This document shows, piece by piece, positions 10,423 to 21,928 of a stretch of 64,000 nucleotides of DNA (its first letter is position 1; each line of letters starts with the position of its first letter). A program made the translations under genes and the position numbers. Origin of the DNA: Anodontia alba (Eukaryota > Mollusca > Bivalvia > Lucinida > Lucinidae); contig OZ024823.1 in NCBI GenBank assembly GCA_964016985.1, positions 114,859,935-114,923,934 of the forward strand, given 5' to 3'. The notes beneath the pieces are model-generated. The model worked only from the letters and a program-made list of their open reading frames with translations. It made no database searches and was not told the DNA's origin.

Positions 10423-10516
10423 CAACATGGATATTCTGCAGCAAACTGCAGGTATGGTTGTTAACCCAATCATGGTTGATAGCTTTGCTTCCCTCTTCAA
10501 TTGCACGAAGTATGGT
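10423..10516 (+). pseudogene. C-terminal fragment of an RT2-type retroelement
   Basis: The frame reads YNMDILQQTAGMVVNPIMVD, then SFASLFNCTKYG. The same tail is recognisable in decayed form at the end of RT2 (near 63540-63585, CLAVNLIKVDHFAYL). The fragment ends where dispersed repeat G begins further on. No catalytic residue lies in this part. Confidence 0.6.
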
Positions 10517-10559
10517 GAAAGACGGCTCCTTTCTCAGTCTGTTTCAGTCCTAGGTCCTA

Positions 10560-10742
10560 GCCTTCTGTCATGTGCAGTCAAAAAAGACTCAGATCAGACT
10601 GCGCTTGGCGCAGGCTGGTCAGCGTCTCCGTTTTACACATGAAGAAACTTTGCATCCCTATCTATCCCCAATACATTAGGTGATCTGAATCTTAACTGGA
10701 TGCACATGTCCGAAGGTACCTTTGCTCACGTTACAGCTGTCA
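10560..10742 (+). repeat. Dispersed repeat G, copy 4
   Basis: Contains GACTCAGATCAGACTGCGC, ACATGAAGAAACTTTGCAT and CACATGTCCGAAGGTAC in family order. Confidence 0.55.
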
Positions 10743-11310
10743 ATATGGCTGTTAATTCTGTCATCGTTATTTGTGTATCCATCCTCTTTTTCTTTTATCT
10801 CAATAGGTACAAACGCTATGGCATGTTTGTTTGAATATGCTTTATGAGGTCTTTACCACAAGCCATCATCATTTATCAATTTTATTTACGTGTGTGTGTT
10901 TTTTACTGTGGTGTTTCACTGAATCAGTGAGGGAGCCCTATGGGAGTGAAACATTTTTTGTAAACCAACATTTGAACATAGTGTAAATATTTCGTACTAG
11001 TAAAATCGAATTGAATGCGGCCTAATTAGCCGAAACGTGCTAGTCTGGCCCAAATTACTTCGAAGCTTCAGTATTTACATTCTTCCATGTGTGTCCATTG
11101 ATATCAAGGACATCGGTAAGTGCTGTGTGGCGGCCGTAAAACGTCTCCTTGTACTTCTATGGTCTTTTGCGGTCACTGAGCCCATTCGGGGATGTTTGTC
11201 AGTTGATATTGCGGGGTCATTAATGAAGGCTAATTGACCAAAACTAGCTATTCAGGCCCAGAAGATTTCCACACCAGCTATATTCATTCTTATGTGTGTG
11301 TTCGTTGCTC
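10743..11310. other. No recognisable feature
   Basis: No coding region. Two related pieces, near 11020-11060 and 11215-11260 (TAATTAGCCGAAACGTGCTA and TAATTGACCAAAACTAGCTA), suggest an old internal duplication of ~200 bp. Confidence 0.35.
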
Positions 11311-11321
11311 TTAATCATAGC

Positions 11322-11523
11322 CCTGCTAAACCCGGATATACCCTGCCTTTGCAAATAGTGTAGATCCAGATAATTTTGCTTAAGAAGCCAACTGATCTGG
11401 ATCTGCACTGTTTGTCATTCAGTATGTGAATTTATATCAACAATCTGGATCAAGTAATCTGATTGGCTGAATATTTGAAAAGGGCATGGCATCTTAATGT
11501 ATTCAGCAGGACAAGAGTTAAGG
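11322..11523 (+). mobile_element. Family D subtype, copy D4
   Basis: Left CCTGCTAAACCCGGATATAC, right TTCAGCAGGACAAGAGTTAA. The core runs from TGCAAATAGTGTAGATCCAG to CTGATCTGGATCTGCACTG, with GTATGTGAATTTATA after it. The copy at 52190-52380 matches it along its length. Confidence 0.7.
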
Positions 11524-11697
11524 GTCATTCCATAATTAAACCCTATATCATTTTACAACTTGTTGTTCCAAGGCGGTGGTTTTTAAATTCTTTGTAGTGT
11601 TTTGTGGTTACTCACGTGCGGTGCTTTTCCAAGTTTAGTGCTGTGTAATGTCTTGTTGTTCTGTTTGTCGGATCCTGTCAGATATGTGATCACTTCC

Positions 11698-11699
<2 letters not shown>

Positions 11700-11760
<61 letters not shown>
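11700..11760. repeat. Perfect AG microsatellite, ~30 units
   Basis: Sixty-one bases of uninterrupted AG, indicating a young and probably length-variable tract. Confidence 0.97.
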
Positions 11761-11764
<4 letters not shown>

Positions 11765-12097
11765 CGTTTTTTTGTTTTTCTTTGTTTAATCCATATGGAC
11801 GCTTTGGTTTTCTCTGTTTTCATTCTCTTCGGTAGGCTATGTTCTCTTACCATTATACCAATTCCTTGGACGTAGCTGTAAACTAGATCAGGCAGCCGGG
11901 CAGCAATAAAAGAATGTTAAGTTGAACTAAGCTGAGATGGGCAAACATTTATTTTTCATTATTTTTATATTTTTAGCATTATAGCTTACATATAAGATTT
12001 CTCTCTAGATCATTACAAATAGGACCTTATAGTAATTAAGTCATGGGCGTTAATAGAACTAGCCTAAGTTTTAGCAATACATTCGTATTTAAGGGAC

Positions 12098-12450
12098 ACT
12101 AGTACACTTTCAAGGGAGACAACTACGTCAACATTGTTTTTGTCCCCTTCTGAATAGAGGTCTACCCCAGCTAGCATTCTACATAAATCTATAGCGGGCC
12201 GTTATCGGCCCGTCAGCTACCCTGACGGGCCAATAACGGCCCGCTATAGATTTATGTAGAATGCTTACTGGGACGCTATAAGGTAAGATTGTGCTCCCAG
12301 TAGAAGCAAATTCTTTCCTTATAGAGTAGACCTTTTTCAGTAGGGGTTTGGCATACAGTAAAGCAATCAGGAAGTCAAAAAAGCGGAAATGGTTGAAAAT
12401 TTGCCAAGCGTATCCAGTTCCATAAACAATACTGTGCCATTCAAACATTT
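12098..12450. repeat. Dispersed repeat N, copy 1, split by C4
   Basis: The left half has AAGGGAGACAACTACGTCAA and GAATAGAGGTCTAC. The right half has GCAAATTCTTTCC, TTATAGAGTAGACC and GGCATACAGTAAAGCAATC. Similar material lies at 18025-18490, 24150-24370 and 52030-52140. Confidence 0.55.
12166..12272. mobile_element. Family C, copy C4 (full length)
   Basis: A 107-bp palindrome, CCCAGCTAGCATTC to GCTTACTGGG, inserted in repeat N. AC lies on both sides (2 bp). One unpaired change in the right arm (GGCCAATAAC). Confidence 0.9.
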
Positions 12451-12650
12451 ATATTCGAAGCATATGAGAACACGCGATGCAGGTCGATGAATGTCACCTT
12501 CAAGAGAAGCAAAATTAATAAATCAAAAGGACTAATTTAATCAGTGGTCCTGATTACCAATAAGTAATATCTTTAACTTCTGTTTGAGAGCCATAGCGAT
12601 GTTCAATCTCTCATACGTTTTCTCTCAAGGTGACTTGATACAGCTGGTAC

Positions 12651-12924
12651 CATCACGGAAACATATAATGTTGACCCCCTTATACCCAACTTTTATATAG
12701 TAAAACTGCGGTTTACAGGGGTATACATATTTTTTCTTATTTCTGCTCAAAAACATAGATTGTAGGTACTCGTTAGAACCGCCTCGCCGAAGCGGTTCTA
12801 ACGAGTACCCAAAATCTATGTTTTGAGCAGAAATATGAAAACTATCAGAATTTTTAAATGAAAATGTTCATTCTTTGGTGGTAAAATTTTCAGTGTACTT
12901 GAATAGACACTTGTTTTCGTAACG
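12651..12924 (-). mobile_element. Family A, copy A6
   Basis: Reverse orientation: CATCACGGAAACATATAATG, with the CCTATATAATT piece lost, to GTTTTCGTAACG. The hairpin (CGTTAGAACCGCCTCGCCGA) is nearly perfect. Confidence 0.88.
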
Positions 12925-14335
12925 TACAAGGAAGACAACTTTTGTGACCTTTTGTTTGCTTTCGTGCACATCAAATTCCTTTTGAAAAAGGAAATAACTT
13001 GCTCCCAAGCAAGTTCTGTTCTTTCAGAGTAGATCCATTTTCAGAAGGGAAGCAAAACGATTTGAAAGAGTTGTTTCCACTGAAAGTGTATCCATTTTAC
13101 TTAATATATACATGTATACTTCTGGTACGTTTTTCTTTACTACAATGTTCTCAGTAGATATCGAATGTATGACATTCAGAATCGTTCTTTTAAGCAGATC
13201 TATCCAAGACGTGTGTTTTTGTTTTACGTTCCCCACCCATTCACCGTTCGGATTTAGCTTTTTCGTATTCTCACCGTATTCACCGAACTTTAAATGAACT
13301 CTAGAAGCTGAGTACTCGATCCAAAACTGCAACAGTAATGGATTTTTGATTAGCTAACCATCCCATGTTCTCTGCAATGTATTTAATAAATTGCATTAGT
13401 TTATCAATGATAATTCATGATAATAGTGATAAGCAATATCCTGCTTGCCAACTGAAACCTGGTAATGAAGTATTTTATAAGTGAATGATTTGGCATCATT
13501 TTATCGACGTTAGAAAAATCCAAATACTTTTGGGATAGGTCTGTAGAAATCGTACTTCTTTGTATAAAGCAGACGCTAGAGAACAATACTGAAATGAGTG
13601 AGTCGGATAGAACTCAAACTATTTCAGGCCAGCAAACCAAAGCAAATAGTTAAGATTCAGATGAGACATACCATAATGCGCCGTCACATCAGGATTTATG
13701 CAGTTCTGTATTAAGTTTTGACTAACACACTAACTGAATATATGGATGTGTCGACATACATAGATGGAATAAACGACTTTAGAAACAAAGAGCTGGAAAT
13801 GTTAAACAATGTTTAGTTACATCGGGCAGGAGATGTGTAATTATTTGTACCTCCTAGCCATTATGGTCATCCATACACCGTGTGTGGGTGGTTTCATAAA
13901 TCTGTGAGAATTTGGATACGCAATGGCGATTTCCCCTTTTGACAACTTAAGAAGCGCAATGAGAACCATATTTTAAGCAAGTTAGCACTATAAGACGCAA
14001 TATTTATAAGATGTGCCGAAAGATCCGCAGTCGTCACTTTGCACAGGAGGCATTTTTTAGATAGTCCCCCGACAGTCTATTCCCCAATTAGTAACCCTCA
14101 GTACCACACATGTTCAGTGACCAAGTACACCATCCGGGATCCATGCAGATACATAAAAAACTATCATTGCCTGTAGAAAATCAACACCTTAGTCAGATTT
14201 GCTCAGCAAAGGGCATATCGCGTAGGTTTGCCTGCTCGACTTCTTTACTATTTTGCTATTTATTGAATGAATTCTCCGACTCTAGCGCGGATGCAACTCT
14301 CATTCCTCTGCCTTTAGGTCTGAGTCACTAACCGT
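12925..14335. other. Repeat-N-like piece, then unassigned sequence
   Basis: 12925-13040 resembles repeat N (GGAAGACAAC, TTGCTCCCAAGCAAG). From 13024 to 13332 the minus strand holds a 102-codon open frame starting MQFWIEYSASRVHLKFGEYG; I do not recognise it, and it overlaps the N piece at its C-terminal end, so it is probably chance. Nothing else is seen to 14335. Confidence 0.4.
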
Positions 14336-16413
14336 TTGGTTGTTCCTCGTACTATCATAAACGGGACATTGACAAACAGTCTAAACCCAGGCATCTTGGT
14401 CATGTGATCTTCACCATTTGAACAAACGTTTGTTCCTCCATCCCATAAAAGTTTCATCTTAAATTTGCCCAGCTGTTTAAGAAAATATATATATTGTTAT
14501 CTTCGTAGCTGAGTGGTTAGTGCACTAGACTCTGGTGCTAGAGGCCCTGGGTTCAATTCCCACGGCAGGCGAAAAAAAAAAAAAATAAAAAAAAATTCGG
14601 TGACGGAACATGCTTTCCTTATTGTCATTTGCAGGTATCGGAAGTGATCGAATTTGACCTTGGCGTTAAATGGTCAAATCAGACTCATCATCTGAACAAA
14701 TTACAATGGGTCATAGTTTCCAATGCTACATTCATAGTTTCAAGGCCATTATCCCACTGGTTCCAAAGAAAAGATTTTTGAAGATTATTCACCATATATG
14801 AACACGGCGGCCATCTTGGTCCTATGACTAGAACCAATTGAATAATATCTCATTTCTTTCAACCCATAAAAGTTTCATAAGAAATTTGATTTCAATTTGC
14901 CCAGCAGTTTTTAGTGAATATTACTGAGTGACCTTGGTCGAAGGTCAAGGGGCGACCTTGACCTTTGCTACTCATGTAGCTTCATTCACTTATTTAGTTG
15001 ATTGCAAATACAAAATTAAAGTTCACAGGCAACAATAGTTTCCAAAAAATTAACAGTTTTCACTTTTTCCCCATACAAAAGCATATGCGACTGAATTTGA
15101 CATTGACGTCAAGCCAGTCTCACTTGAATAAACTATGATGAGTCCCGAGACCCCAATACTATATACCAAGTTTCAAGGCAATCGGTTCATTGGTTCCGGA
15201 GAAGAAAGTTTTTATATATATATATTTACCATATACGGGCAAGCCATATTTGTCATGTGACCAAACTCATATTAATTAATTTTCATTTCCTTGTTCCTAA
15301 AAACTTTCCTATGAAATTTGGCTACAAATTGCCTGGTGGTTTCTGAGAAAAACAAGTTTTGATTTTCATATCTGAATGACCTTGGGCCAGGTCAAGGAAT
15401 GACCTTGACCTTGAATACTCATGTAGTTTCATTTACTTATTTAGCTACTTGCATCTACAAATTTTCAGATCACAGGCTGCAATAATTTCTGAAAAATACA
15501 CAGTTTTGACTTTTTCCCATACAAAAGCCTATGCGAGCAAAGTTGACATTGGCCTAAAATATGTTAAGGCCATCCAGTGGTCATCATTTGAATAAACTAT
15601 AATTGACTCGAGTCCTCAGTGCTACGTACCAAGTTTCATGATAATCAGCCCACTGGTTCCTGAGAAGATTTTTCAAGGGTTTTGACCTGATATGGGCGTG
15701 GCAGCCATATTTGTCATGTGACAAAACTCATATTAATTAATTTTCATTTCCTTATACCTAAAATCTTTCATATGAAATTTGGTTACGAATGGCCCAGTAG
15801 TTTCTGAGAAAAACAAGTTTTAATTTTCATATATGAATGACCTTTGGAAGGTCAAGGAATGACCTTGACCTTGAATACGCATGTACGATTCGTTTCATTT
15901 ACTTATTTAGCTACTTGCATCTACAAATTTTCAGACCACAGGCTCCAATAGTTTCTGAAAAATACAAGGTTTTGACTTTTTCCCATACAAAAGTCTATGC
16001 GAACAAATTAGACCTTGGCCTAAAATAGGTCGAGATCATCCAGGTGTCATCGTTTGAACAAACTATGACTGGCTCGAGTCTCCACTGCAACATACCAAGC
16101 TACATGACCTACTGGTTCAGGAGAAGAGAAGAGTTTTAAGGGTTTTTATCTTATATGGGCATGGCGGTCATCTTGGTTATGTGACCTGGACCCCGCGAAC
16201 AAACTTTCGTTCTCCTATCCCATGGATGCTCCACATGAAATTTGACTTCAATCCGCCCAGTGGTTTCAGAAGAGAAGATGTTTGAAAATGTTGACAGACT
16301 ACAAATGACAGACGACAGACTACAGACGACTACAGATACAGACGACAGACGACGACAACAGAGGCTAGTCATACTATCAGCTCACCAGTGAGCCAAAGGC
16401 TCAGGTGAGCTAA
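14336..16413 (+). repeat. Tandem block T, ~455-bp units
   Basis: Three to four diverged units follow head to tail. Landmarks recur at regular spacing: AAGGTCAAGG...TGACCTTGACCTT near 14940, 15391 and 15849, and CCCATACAAAAG near 15072, 15519 and 15985. Each unit also carries a CATATTTGTCATGTGAC-like block. The block ends in a GACAGACGACAGACTACAG run (16302-16362) and a short hairpin, GCTCACCAGTGAGCC and GGCTCAGGTGAGC. Both sides hold TCACTAACCGTTTGGTTGTTC (14324 and 16507). No coding capacity. Confidence 0.8.
14500..14592 (+). mobile_element. tRNA-like SINE head with A tail (S4)
   Basis: CGTAGCTGAGTGGTTAGTGC looks like a Pol III A box and GGGTTCAATTCC like a B box, followed by CGGCAGGCG and an A-rich tail. 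The 5' and 3' acceptor halves do not pair, so this is a retroposed tRNA-like sequence rather than a tRNA gene. It lies inside block T. Confidence 0.6.
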
Positions 16414-16535
16414 CAATACAAAGCTAACCAGGCACTCCTTATTTTGAAACGCAGATACAGAATCAGAAACGGATTAGTGATTCAGACTCTGTTTCTGATT
16501 CGGAATCACTAACCGTTTGGTTGTTCAGCGCACTA

Positions 16536-16642
16536 CCCAGCTAGCATTCTTTATAAATCTATAGTGGGCCGTTATCGGCCCGTCAGCCACCTTGACGGGC
16601 CGATAACGGCCCGCTATAGATTTATAAAGAATGCTTACTGGG
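16536..16642. mobile_element. Family C, copy C5 (full length)
   Basis: CCCAGCTAGCATTC to GCTTACTGGG, 107 bp. TA flanks both ends. Just upstream (16450-16515) two interleaved inverted repeats (AATCAGAAACGGATTAGTG and CTGATTCGGAATCAC) occur. Confidence 0.88.
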
Positions 16643-16865
16643 TACCTCTCTTCAGAACCTTCCACTAAATCATAACCTGAAGTGAGAGCGAATAAGAGAG
16701 ATGTTGCTACCTGTTGATCACTGCAGGAGCGTTCAGAAACGAATCAATACATTATCAGCATTAATCGTAAACAGGCTATAAACTATGATATATTTTTGAG
16801 GTCTTATCTGGTATATTGCATAATAGGCTATGTGTTGAGTGCCACCCGTTGAGAGAAATACTAGT

Positions 16866-17005
16866 TTAACCCATTCATACTTTAATAACATATTTACTTT
16901 TGACCCATTAATGTCTAGCGCCCCAAAACATGGGACCTATACAACTGGTGCAGATCAGCAGAGCGGATGCTACAGAACGCGGTTTCTAACTTATGCCTAC
17001 ACTGT
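16866..17005 (+). mobile_element. Family D, copy D6 (decayed)
   Basis: TTTAACCCATTCATACTTTA, TTAATGTCTAGCGCCCC, a degenerate core GGTGCAGATCAGCAGAGCGG and CCTACACTGTTTAC are in family D order. Confidence 0.55.
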
Positions 17006-17009
17006 TTAC

Positions 17010-18020
17010 TTCAAATATACATACTTTGGGAACAGGGATTTTTTTTTGGAATCAGGAGGTTCAAATAAACGATAACATTTATTTTTAAACAAATATCGTC
17101 GTGCTTGCGATACTCAGTTCTGTGCAAATATATAGGGCCTGATTATCTTACATTAAATTAAAAGCTAAATCGATTTTCGAAGAAAGAAAATGGAATAGAA
17201 GATTTCCAGGAAAAGCTAGTCTGTATGTCTTCCTGGACATACTCTATACTAGTTTTCTATCTTTGATATCTGTTTGTCATTCAAAGATAGTGAGCTGGGA
17301 TAAAAGACAGAAATATTGCTAATCTTAGTGATTTTCGTACTGCGCTTGTTTGGTTTTGTTTGTTTCCTCTTCCTCTTGGTGTCTGGGAATAGCTGCTGCT
17401 TGCGATTGTGGCAGTCCCTGGACTTTTCTTGTAACATTTTTTTGTCATGAATCGGTAGAAAGAACCACAAGAAAGAAAATTAAGCCTCGTCGCGAGATAA
17501 AGGCTATTCGGACTTTCGGTCGAAGGAATCTTTTAGTGCTCCTAAGCCATGCCACATGTCAAGTTCTTTGGCTTAAGTTTCCATTTGGCCTACCAGTTAC
17601 GTGACCGGACAGCATAGGTTATGAGAAGATTACACGGATGCGCAGGCTCGCCTAAACCTTTGGTGTTTATATATGCTATAAAGGCTCTTTCCCATGACGC
17701 GGCTCAAATACAGGAACGCCATAAGATCAGGAGAAGAAAAGCAAAAGTCAATAATAACAGACATCTGGATCCTCAAAAATTAGAATTGACACAAGCAAAT
17801 GTACCATAATACTTCATACGCACCACAACACAACCCACGCAGACGATAAGAAGTACAACCCAAAAGAACACGTGTTAAACCAAACTATTCTACGGAATGT
17901 GTGATACATGTCACCATAACACTCAGATTTAGATTGACAGATGTTGAAAAAGCTTCCTAAGCTGAAATGGTACATTTTCAGTGGAGACAACTCTTTCAAA
18001 ATGTTTAACCTTCCTTGTAA
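17010..18020. other. Dispersed-repeat fragments, no gene
   Basis: 17340-17440 belongs to the GTGATTGTGGC-type dispersed repeat (TGTCTGGGAATAGC, GCGATTGTGGCAGTCCC). Short open frames here do not resemble known proteins. Nothing else recognised. Confidence 0.4.
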
Positions 18021-18024
18021 AATT

Positions 18025-18490
18025 GGTCTACTTAAAAAGGAACGAATTTGCTCCCAAAGGGAACAAATTCTTTCCTTTTAGAATAGGCCCATTATCAGAA
18101 GGGGCTTGGCATACAGTAATGCAAATCAAATGCAACAAAAACCGTCTCCCTTGGCATCACGAAAACATACCTATATAATCTTGTCCCCCTTAAACCCCAT
18201 TTTTGTACAGTAAAACTGGGGTTTACAGGAGTATACATTATTTTTCTCATTTCCGCTAAAAAACATATTGTGGGTACTCGTTATAATCGCCTCGGCGAAA
18301 AGGTTCTAACGGGTATTTAAGTCTATGTTTTGAGCAGAAATATGAAAAATGTCAGATTTTTTTTATCTGAAAACTTTCAGTTTTTTTGGTGGTGAAATTT
18401 TCATTATATTTGAATAGGAGTATTTTCGTAATGTGTCGCATAGGAAATTGTGGAAAATCTACCAAGTGTATTCATTCCGCTTAAGTCAAC
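18025..18490. repeat. Dispersed repeat N, copy 2, split by A7
   Basis: Left of A7: AAAAGGAACGAATTTGCTCC, an inverted piece GGGAACAAATTCTTTCC, and GGCATACAGTAATGC. Right of A7: GGAAAATCTACCAAGTGTAT. The uninterrupted order is seen at 24200-24370. Confidence 0.55.
18155..18433 (-). mobile_element. Family A, copy A7
   Basis: CATCACGAAAACATACC to TATTTTCGTAATG, inserted in repeat N. The hairpin arms show several unpaired changes (CGTTATAATCGCCTCGGCGA against AAGGTTCTAACGGG). Confidence 0.88.
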
Positions 18491-18680
18491 GTTAAATTCA
18501 TAAAATAATTTAAAGTGTTAACTTTTTATAGGGTTTTTGAAGCTTTTGTTACTGGTGTCCTTTTTTTAATAGCAGTTTGACGTTAATTCGGTTTTTTTAT
18601 AGTGACCAATATGACTAGATGTTCTGGCAAAATATAAACGTTTAAAGACGTGTTTTACCAAACTATTTGTAACAATCTCC

Positions 18681-18762
18681 CCGGCCTGCACATGACGTTT
18701 ATACAACGTCGAATGAACATTGATGACGTTGCATCGACGTTTAACGTCATGTGTCCACTAGG
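18681..18762. mobile_element. ACGTTG-type palindromic MITE K, copy K1
   Basis: CCTGCACATGACGTTTATAC against GTCGACG...TTTAACGTCATGTG forms an imperfect palindrome rich in ACGT. K3 at 58694-58789 has cleaner ends. Confidence 0.6.
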
Positions 18763-19880
18763 TTTATGTCGTACGTGGTACACAGAGGGTACAAGAGAAC
18801 ACTAAGAGCCGTATGAAATATCATAATACACAAAGCTACTCTCACATTTCTATCCGGATATGCTTTCAAATCAGAAGGTACACATGTATATAAGTTTATG
18901 CCACTAGCAGTAACTCCAAAATAAGTTACAAACAGCATTTCTGGCGTATACCAGTAATGAAGATTCTTATCAGCCTTCGAAAACTCATAGAAGCCTGTCT
19001 TTTGTATACCCGATTTATCTGTTGCCTGACAGTGACTTGTACCTGTAAAATTACACTTCTATAAGAGTTTCTAAAATTTGGCCTGAAGTAAGAAATGTAA
19101 ATAATATTTGGAAACATATCAAATCTTAGATATAAAAATACTTAAACATCTTAACGTTCATCTAGCTGGCTTAGATATGCGGATTCGGATGCTTTATCCG
19201 AATCAAACTGGCCAGATGCTTAATTCGTATTAATTTCCAAAATCTTTATATTGCTTGTTTTGATTTGCGAATCTTGCGAAAATCATCCAGTGAAACAGCA
19301 TGCAACCGTTTGCTGAGTTACTATACCAAGGTCATATTAAAACGCCCCATTCAAAATTTGAAAATATACATTACGGCTTAAAGCGATATGCAAGGTTGTG
19401 AAGAATGTATTTGAGATGATAAAGATGGATTTGACAAATCATGCTTTTGAATGTAAATTTGATTAATATCAGATAAAACCTAAGAAAGTTAAGGACGTAT
19501 AAAGATTTCAAAAACTATTATCAAGGGCACCGTCATTTTCGCTCCGATGGAAACAATTTGCATGATATGCCAAATCCTGTTTATTGAGGAAAATAAGAAA
19601 AATATCGTCAATTTGTCGTCTGCTGAATAAGTCCAGTGTAGTAAAGATTAAAAAAGTAACCGTTACATTATCAAGTCTATGTAATGCATGCGCAATGTTA
19701 TCTTATAATATTTTGCGAAAATAGGGGTAAAAATAATTAAGTGAAATTTTAGAATTTATTTAAGTTTTTTTTTAAATCTGATTTCATTTTTTCTGTTTAG
19801 TATTTTCTTCTGTCAGTCGCGTTTACGTCTAACAACATTTTCCTCCTTTTCACATATAATACAAAGGAAATGCCATGGTT
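18763..19880. other. No recognisable feature
   Basis: AT-rich, with no element ends, no repeated landmark and no credible coding frame. Confidence 0.45.
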
Positions 19881-19885
19881 TACAT

Positions 19886-19956
19886 CCCAGCTAGCTTTTT
19901 TTATAAATCTACAGCAGGCCGTTATCGCTATAGATTTATGTAGAATGCTTACTGGG
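19886..19956. mobile_element. Family C, copy C6 (centre deleted)
   Basis: CCCAGCTAGC to GCTTACTGGG but only 71 bp. The centre reads CAGGCCGTTATCGCTATAG, so most of the inner palindrome is gone. CAT flanks both ends. Confidence 0.8.
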
Positions 19957-20264
19957 CATATCTCTAGATAAGAGGAGTGTCCAGAAAGGGAATGGCTTAT
20001 GGGTATATAACATCACGAAATCATGCCTATATAATTTTAATCCCCTTAAACCCAACTTTTATACAGTCAAACTGAGGTTTACAGGGTATACATTATTTTT
20101 CTTCTTTCTACTAAAAACCATAGATTGTAGGTACCCGTTAGAACCGCCTCGGCAAGGCGGTTCTAACGAGTACCAACAATCTATGTTTTGAGCAGAAATA
20201 TGAAAAATAAAAGATTTTTTATCTGAAAATTTTCAGTTTTTGGAGGTGAAAATTTCTATATAAA

Positions 20265-21266
20265 CTCGACAAAATAATGAAAGGGTCACAAGTTTCATTT
20301 TCCCTTTGATTAACATTCAAATGCGGCCCGTCAGTTGTTAAAATTATTCTGTGGGCAATACTGCTATTTCAATAAGCTCAACATCATCACGAAAACATGT
20401 CTATATAATTTTGACCCCTTAAATCCCACTTTTATATAGTAAAACTGGGGTTTACAGGGGTATACATTATTTTTCTTATTTCTGCTCAAAAACATAGATT
20501 GTGGGTACTCGTTAGAACCACCTCATCGAGGCGGTTCTAACGAGTACCAACAATCTATGTTTTGAGCAGAAATGTGAAAAATATCAGAGTTTTTTATCTG
20601 AAAATTTTCAGTTTTTGGAGGTAAAATTTTCTATATATTTGGATAGGCGTGTTTTCGTAATGTGTTAGTTATATGTTCAGCTATCAAAGTATCAATGACG
20701 CGAACATTGTTAGCCTAGAAGATTCTGAGAAAAATGGCAATTTCTGAAATATGACTTTTTACCCCAAAATGATGTTTGTTCAGAATATCTGAAGTTTTCT
20801 ATTTTTAGTCAAAACCATGATTTACCCCAAACAGAATCTTGCAAATTCCACTTTCTTAGGAGTAAATATGGCTAGAAAAAGAGGTCAACCCTTTAAGAAG
20901 CTAAAATTGCATGGATGATTTCCCATAGACCGTGAATAATCTATAGAGGGTAATTGTAGGAAAATGTGACTTTCTTGATTGAAATTAAAGTTTTCTCTGT
21001 GATGTATTCACAGTTTGAAGTCAAGACATTACTTATCATGATCAAATGTCAATTGTTTTATTTTTGCGTAAAATAGCATTTTTCACGAATTTTAAAATTA
21101 AACTTTTCATTTCAAAATTTATTGTTGGAAACGCTTCTTTTCGTGTTACACTTTAAGAAACAATCAATGATATTCCAATATCTTCTGTGGTTTTGCCCAA
21201 AGATTCGGTCAAAGTTTGCATATATGAAAAATTGCACTGAGTGACCATTAAACTATTTTGTTGAGT
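20265..21266. mobile_element. ~1-kb element O, nested in A8 and split by A9
   Basis: Left end AACTCGACAAAATAATGAAA and right end GACCATTAAACTATTTTGTT (followed by GAG) are imperfect inverted repeats, with TATA/TA on both outer sides. The interior (without A9) is ~720 bp, AT-rich and with no long frame, so non-autonomous. The TA-rich target suggests a Tc1/mariner-type integration; that is inference. Confidence 0.7.
20385..20662 (-). mobile_element. Family A, copy A9, nested in O
   Basis: Complete: CATCACGAAAACATGTC to GGCGTGTTTTCGTAATG. The hairpin is near-perfect (CGTTAGAACCACCTCATCGA against its complement, with one unpaired change). It sits inside O, which sits inside A8. Confidence 0.9.
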
Positions 21267-21928
21267 ATATTTGAATAGGCGTGTTTTCGTAATGGGACAA
21301 ACAGTAGGCATGCTAGATATATGAAAGAAAAAACCGATGAAATTATTTCTGCCTGATCCATGATAGGCTTCCGGTGTTTGGCGGGTGCAAATGAAGGATT
21401 GTTAAAGACATGTAGATTAAATGGGAACGGAAGGTGGGTGCAATGAGTTCATGAAAACAAAGAAAAAAAATACTAGGAAACAAATTGATAAATTGATAAA
21501 AAAAAAGAGCAGAGAAAGAGAAAATGGTACTTTTCAACCGTTCAGGTTTGTCTTCGAAATCGGGTACATTGTTTGGGTACATGTGCCCCTAACTCCACGG
21601 CTTTTTTCCGTTTTAATCATTAGGTAAAATTGATATCGATATCGAAATCGTAGTGACATCGAAATCGACTGGCACCAACACGAAAACATACATATATAAT
21701 TCTGACCCCCCTAAACCCCACTTTTATATAGTAAAACTGGGTTTACAGGGGTATGCATTATTTTTTCCTATTTCTGCTCAAAAACATCGATTGTGGGTAC
21801 TCGTTAGAACCGCCTTGGCGAGGCGGTTCTAACGATTACCCACAATCGATGTTTTAAGCAGAAGTATGAAAAATATCAGAATTTTTATCTGAAAACTTTC
21901 AGTTTTCGGTGGTGAAATTTGCAATATA

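Larger units (their letters stand above)
20011..21294 (-). mobile_element. Family A, copy A8, split by element O
   Basis: Starts CATCACGAAATCATGCC, runs through the hairpin (CGTTAGAACCGCCTCGGCAA) to AATTTCTATATA at ~20264. It then resumes at ~21267 with TATTTGAATAGGCGTG and ends GTTTTCGTAATG at 21294. The two parts join exactly as in intact copies. Confidence 0.88.

Noticed and set aside
12651..12924. Telomere-like TAAACCCC words in family A
   Set aside because: Single AAACCCC/GGGGTTT arms of a hairpin, not tandem repeats.
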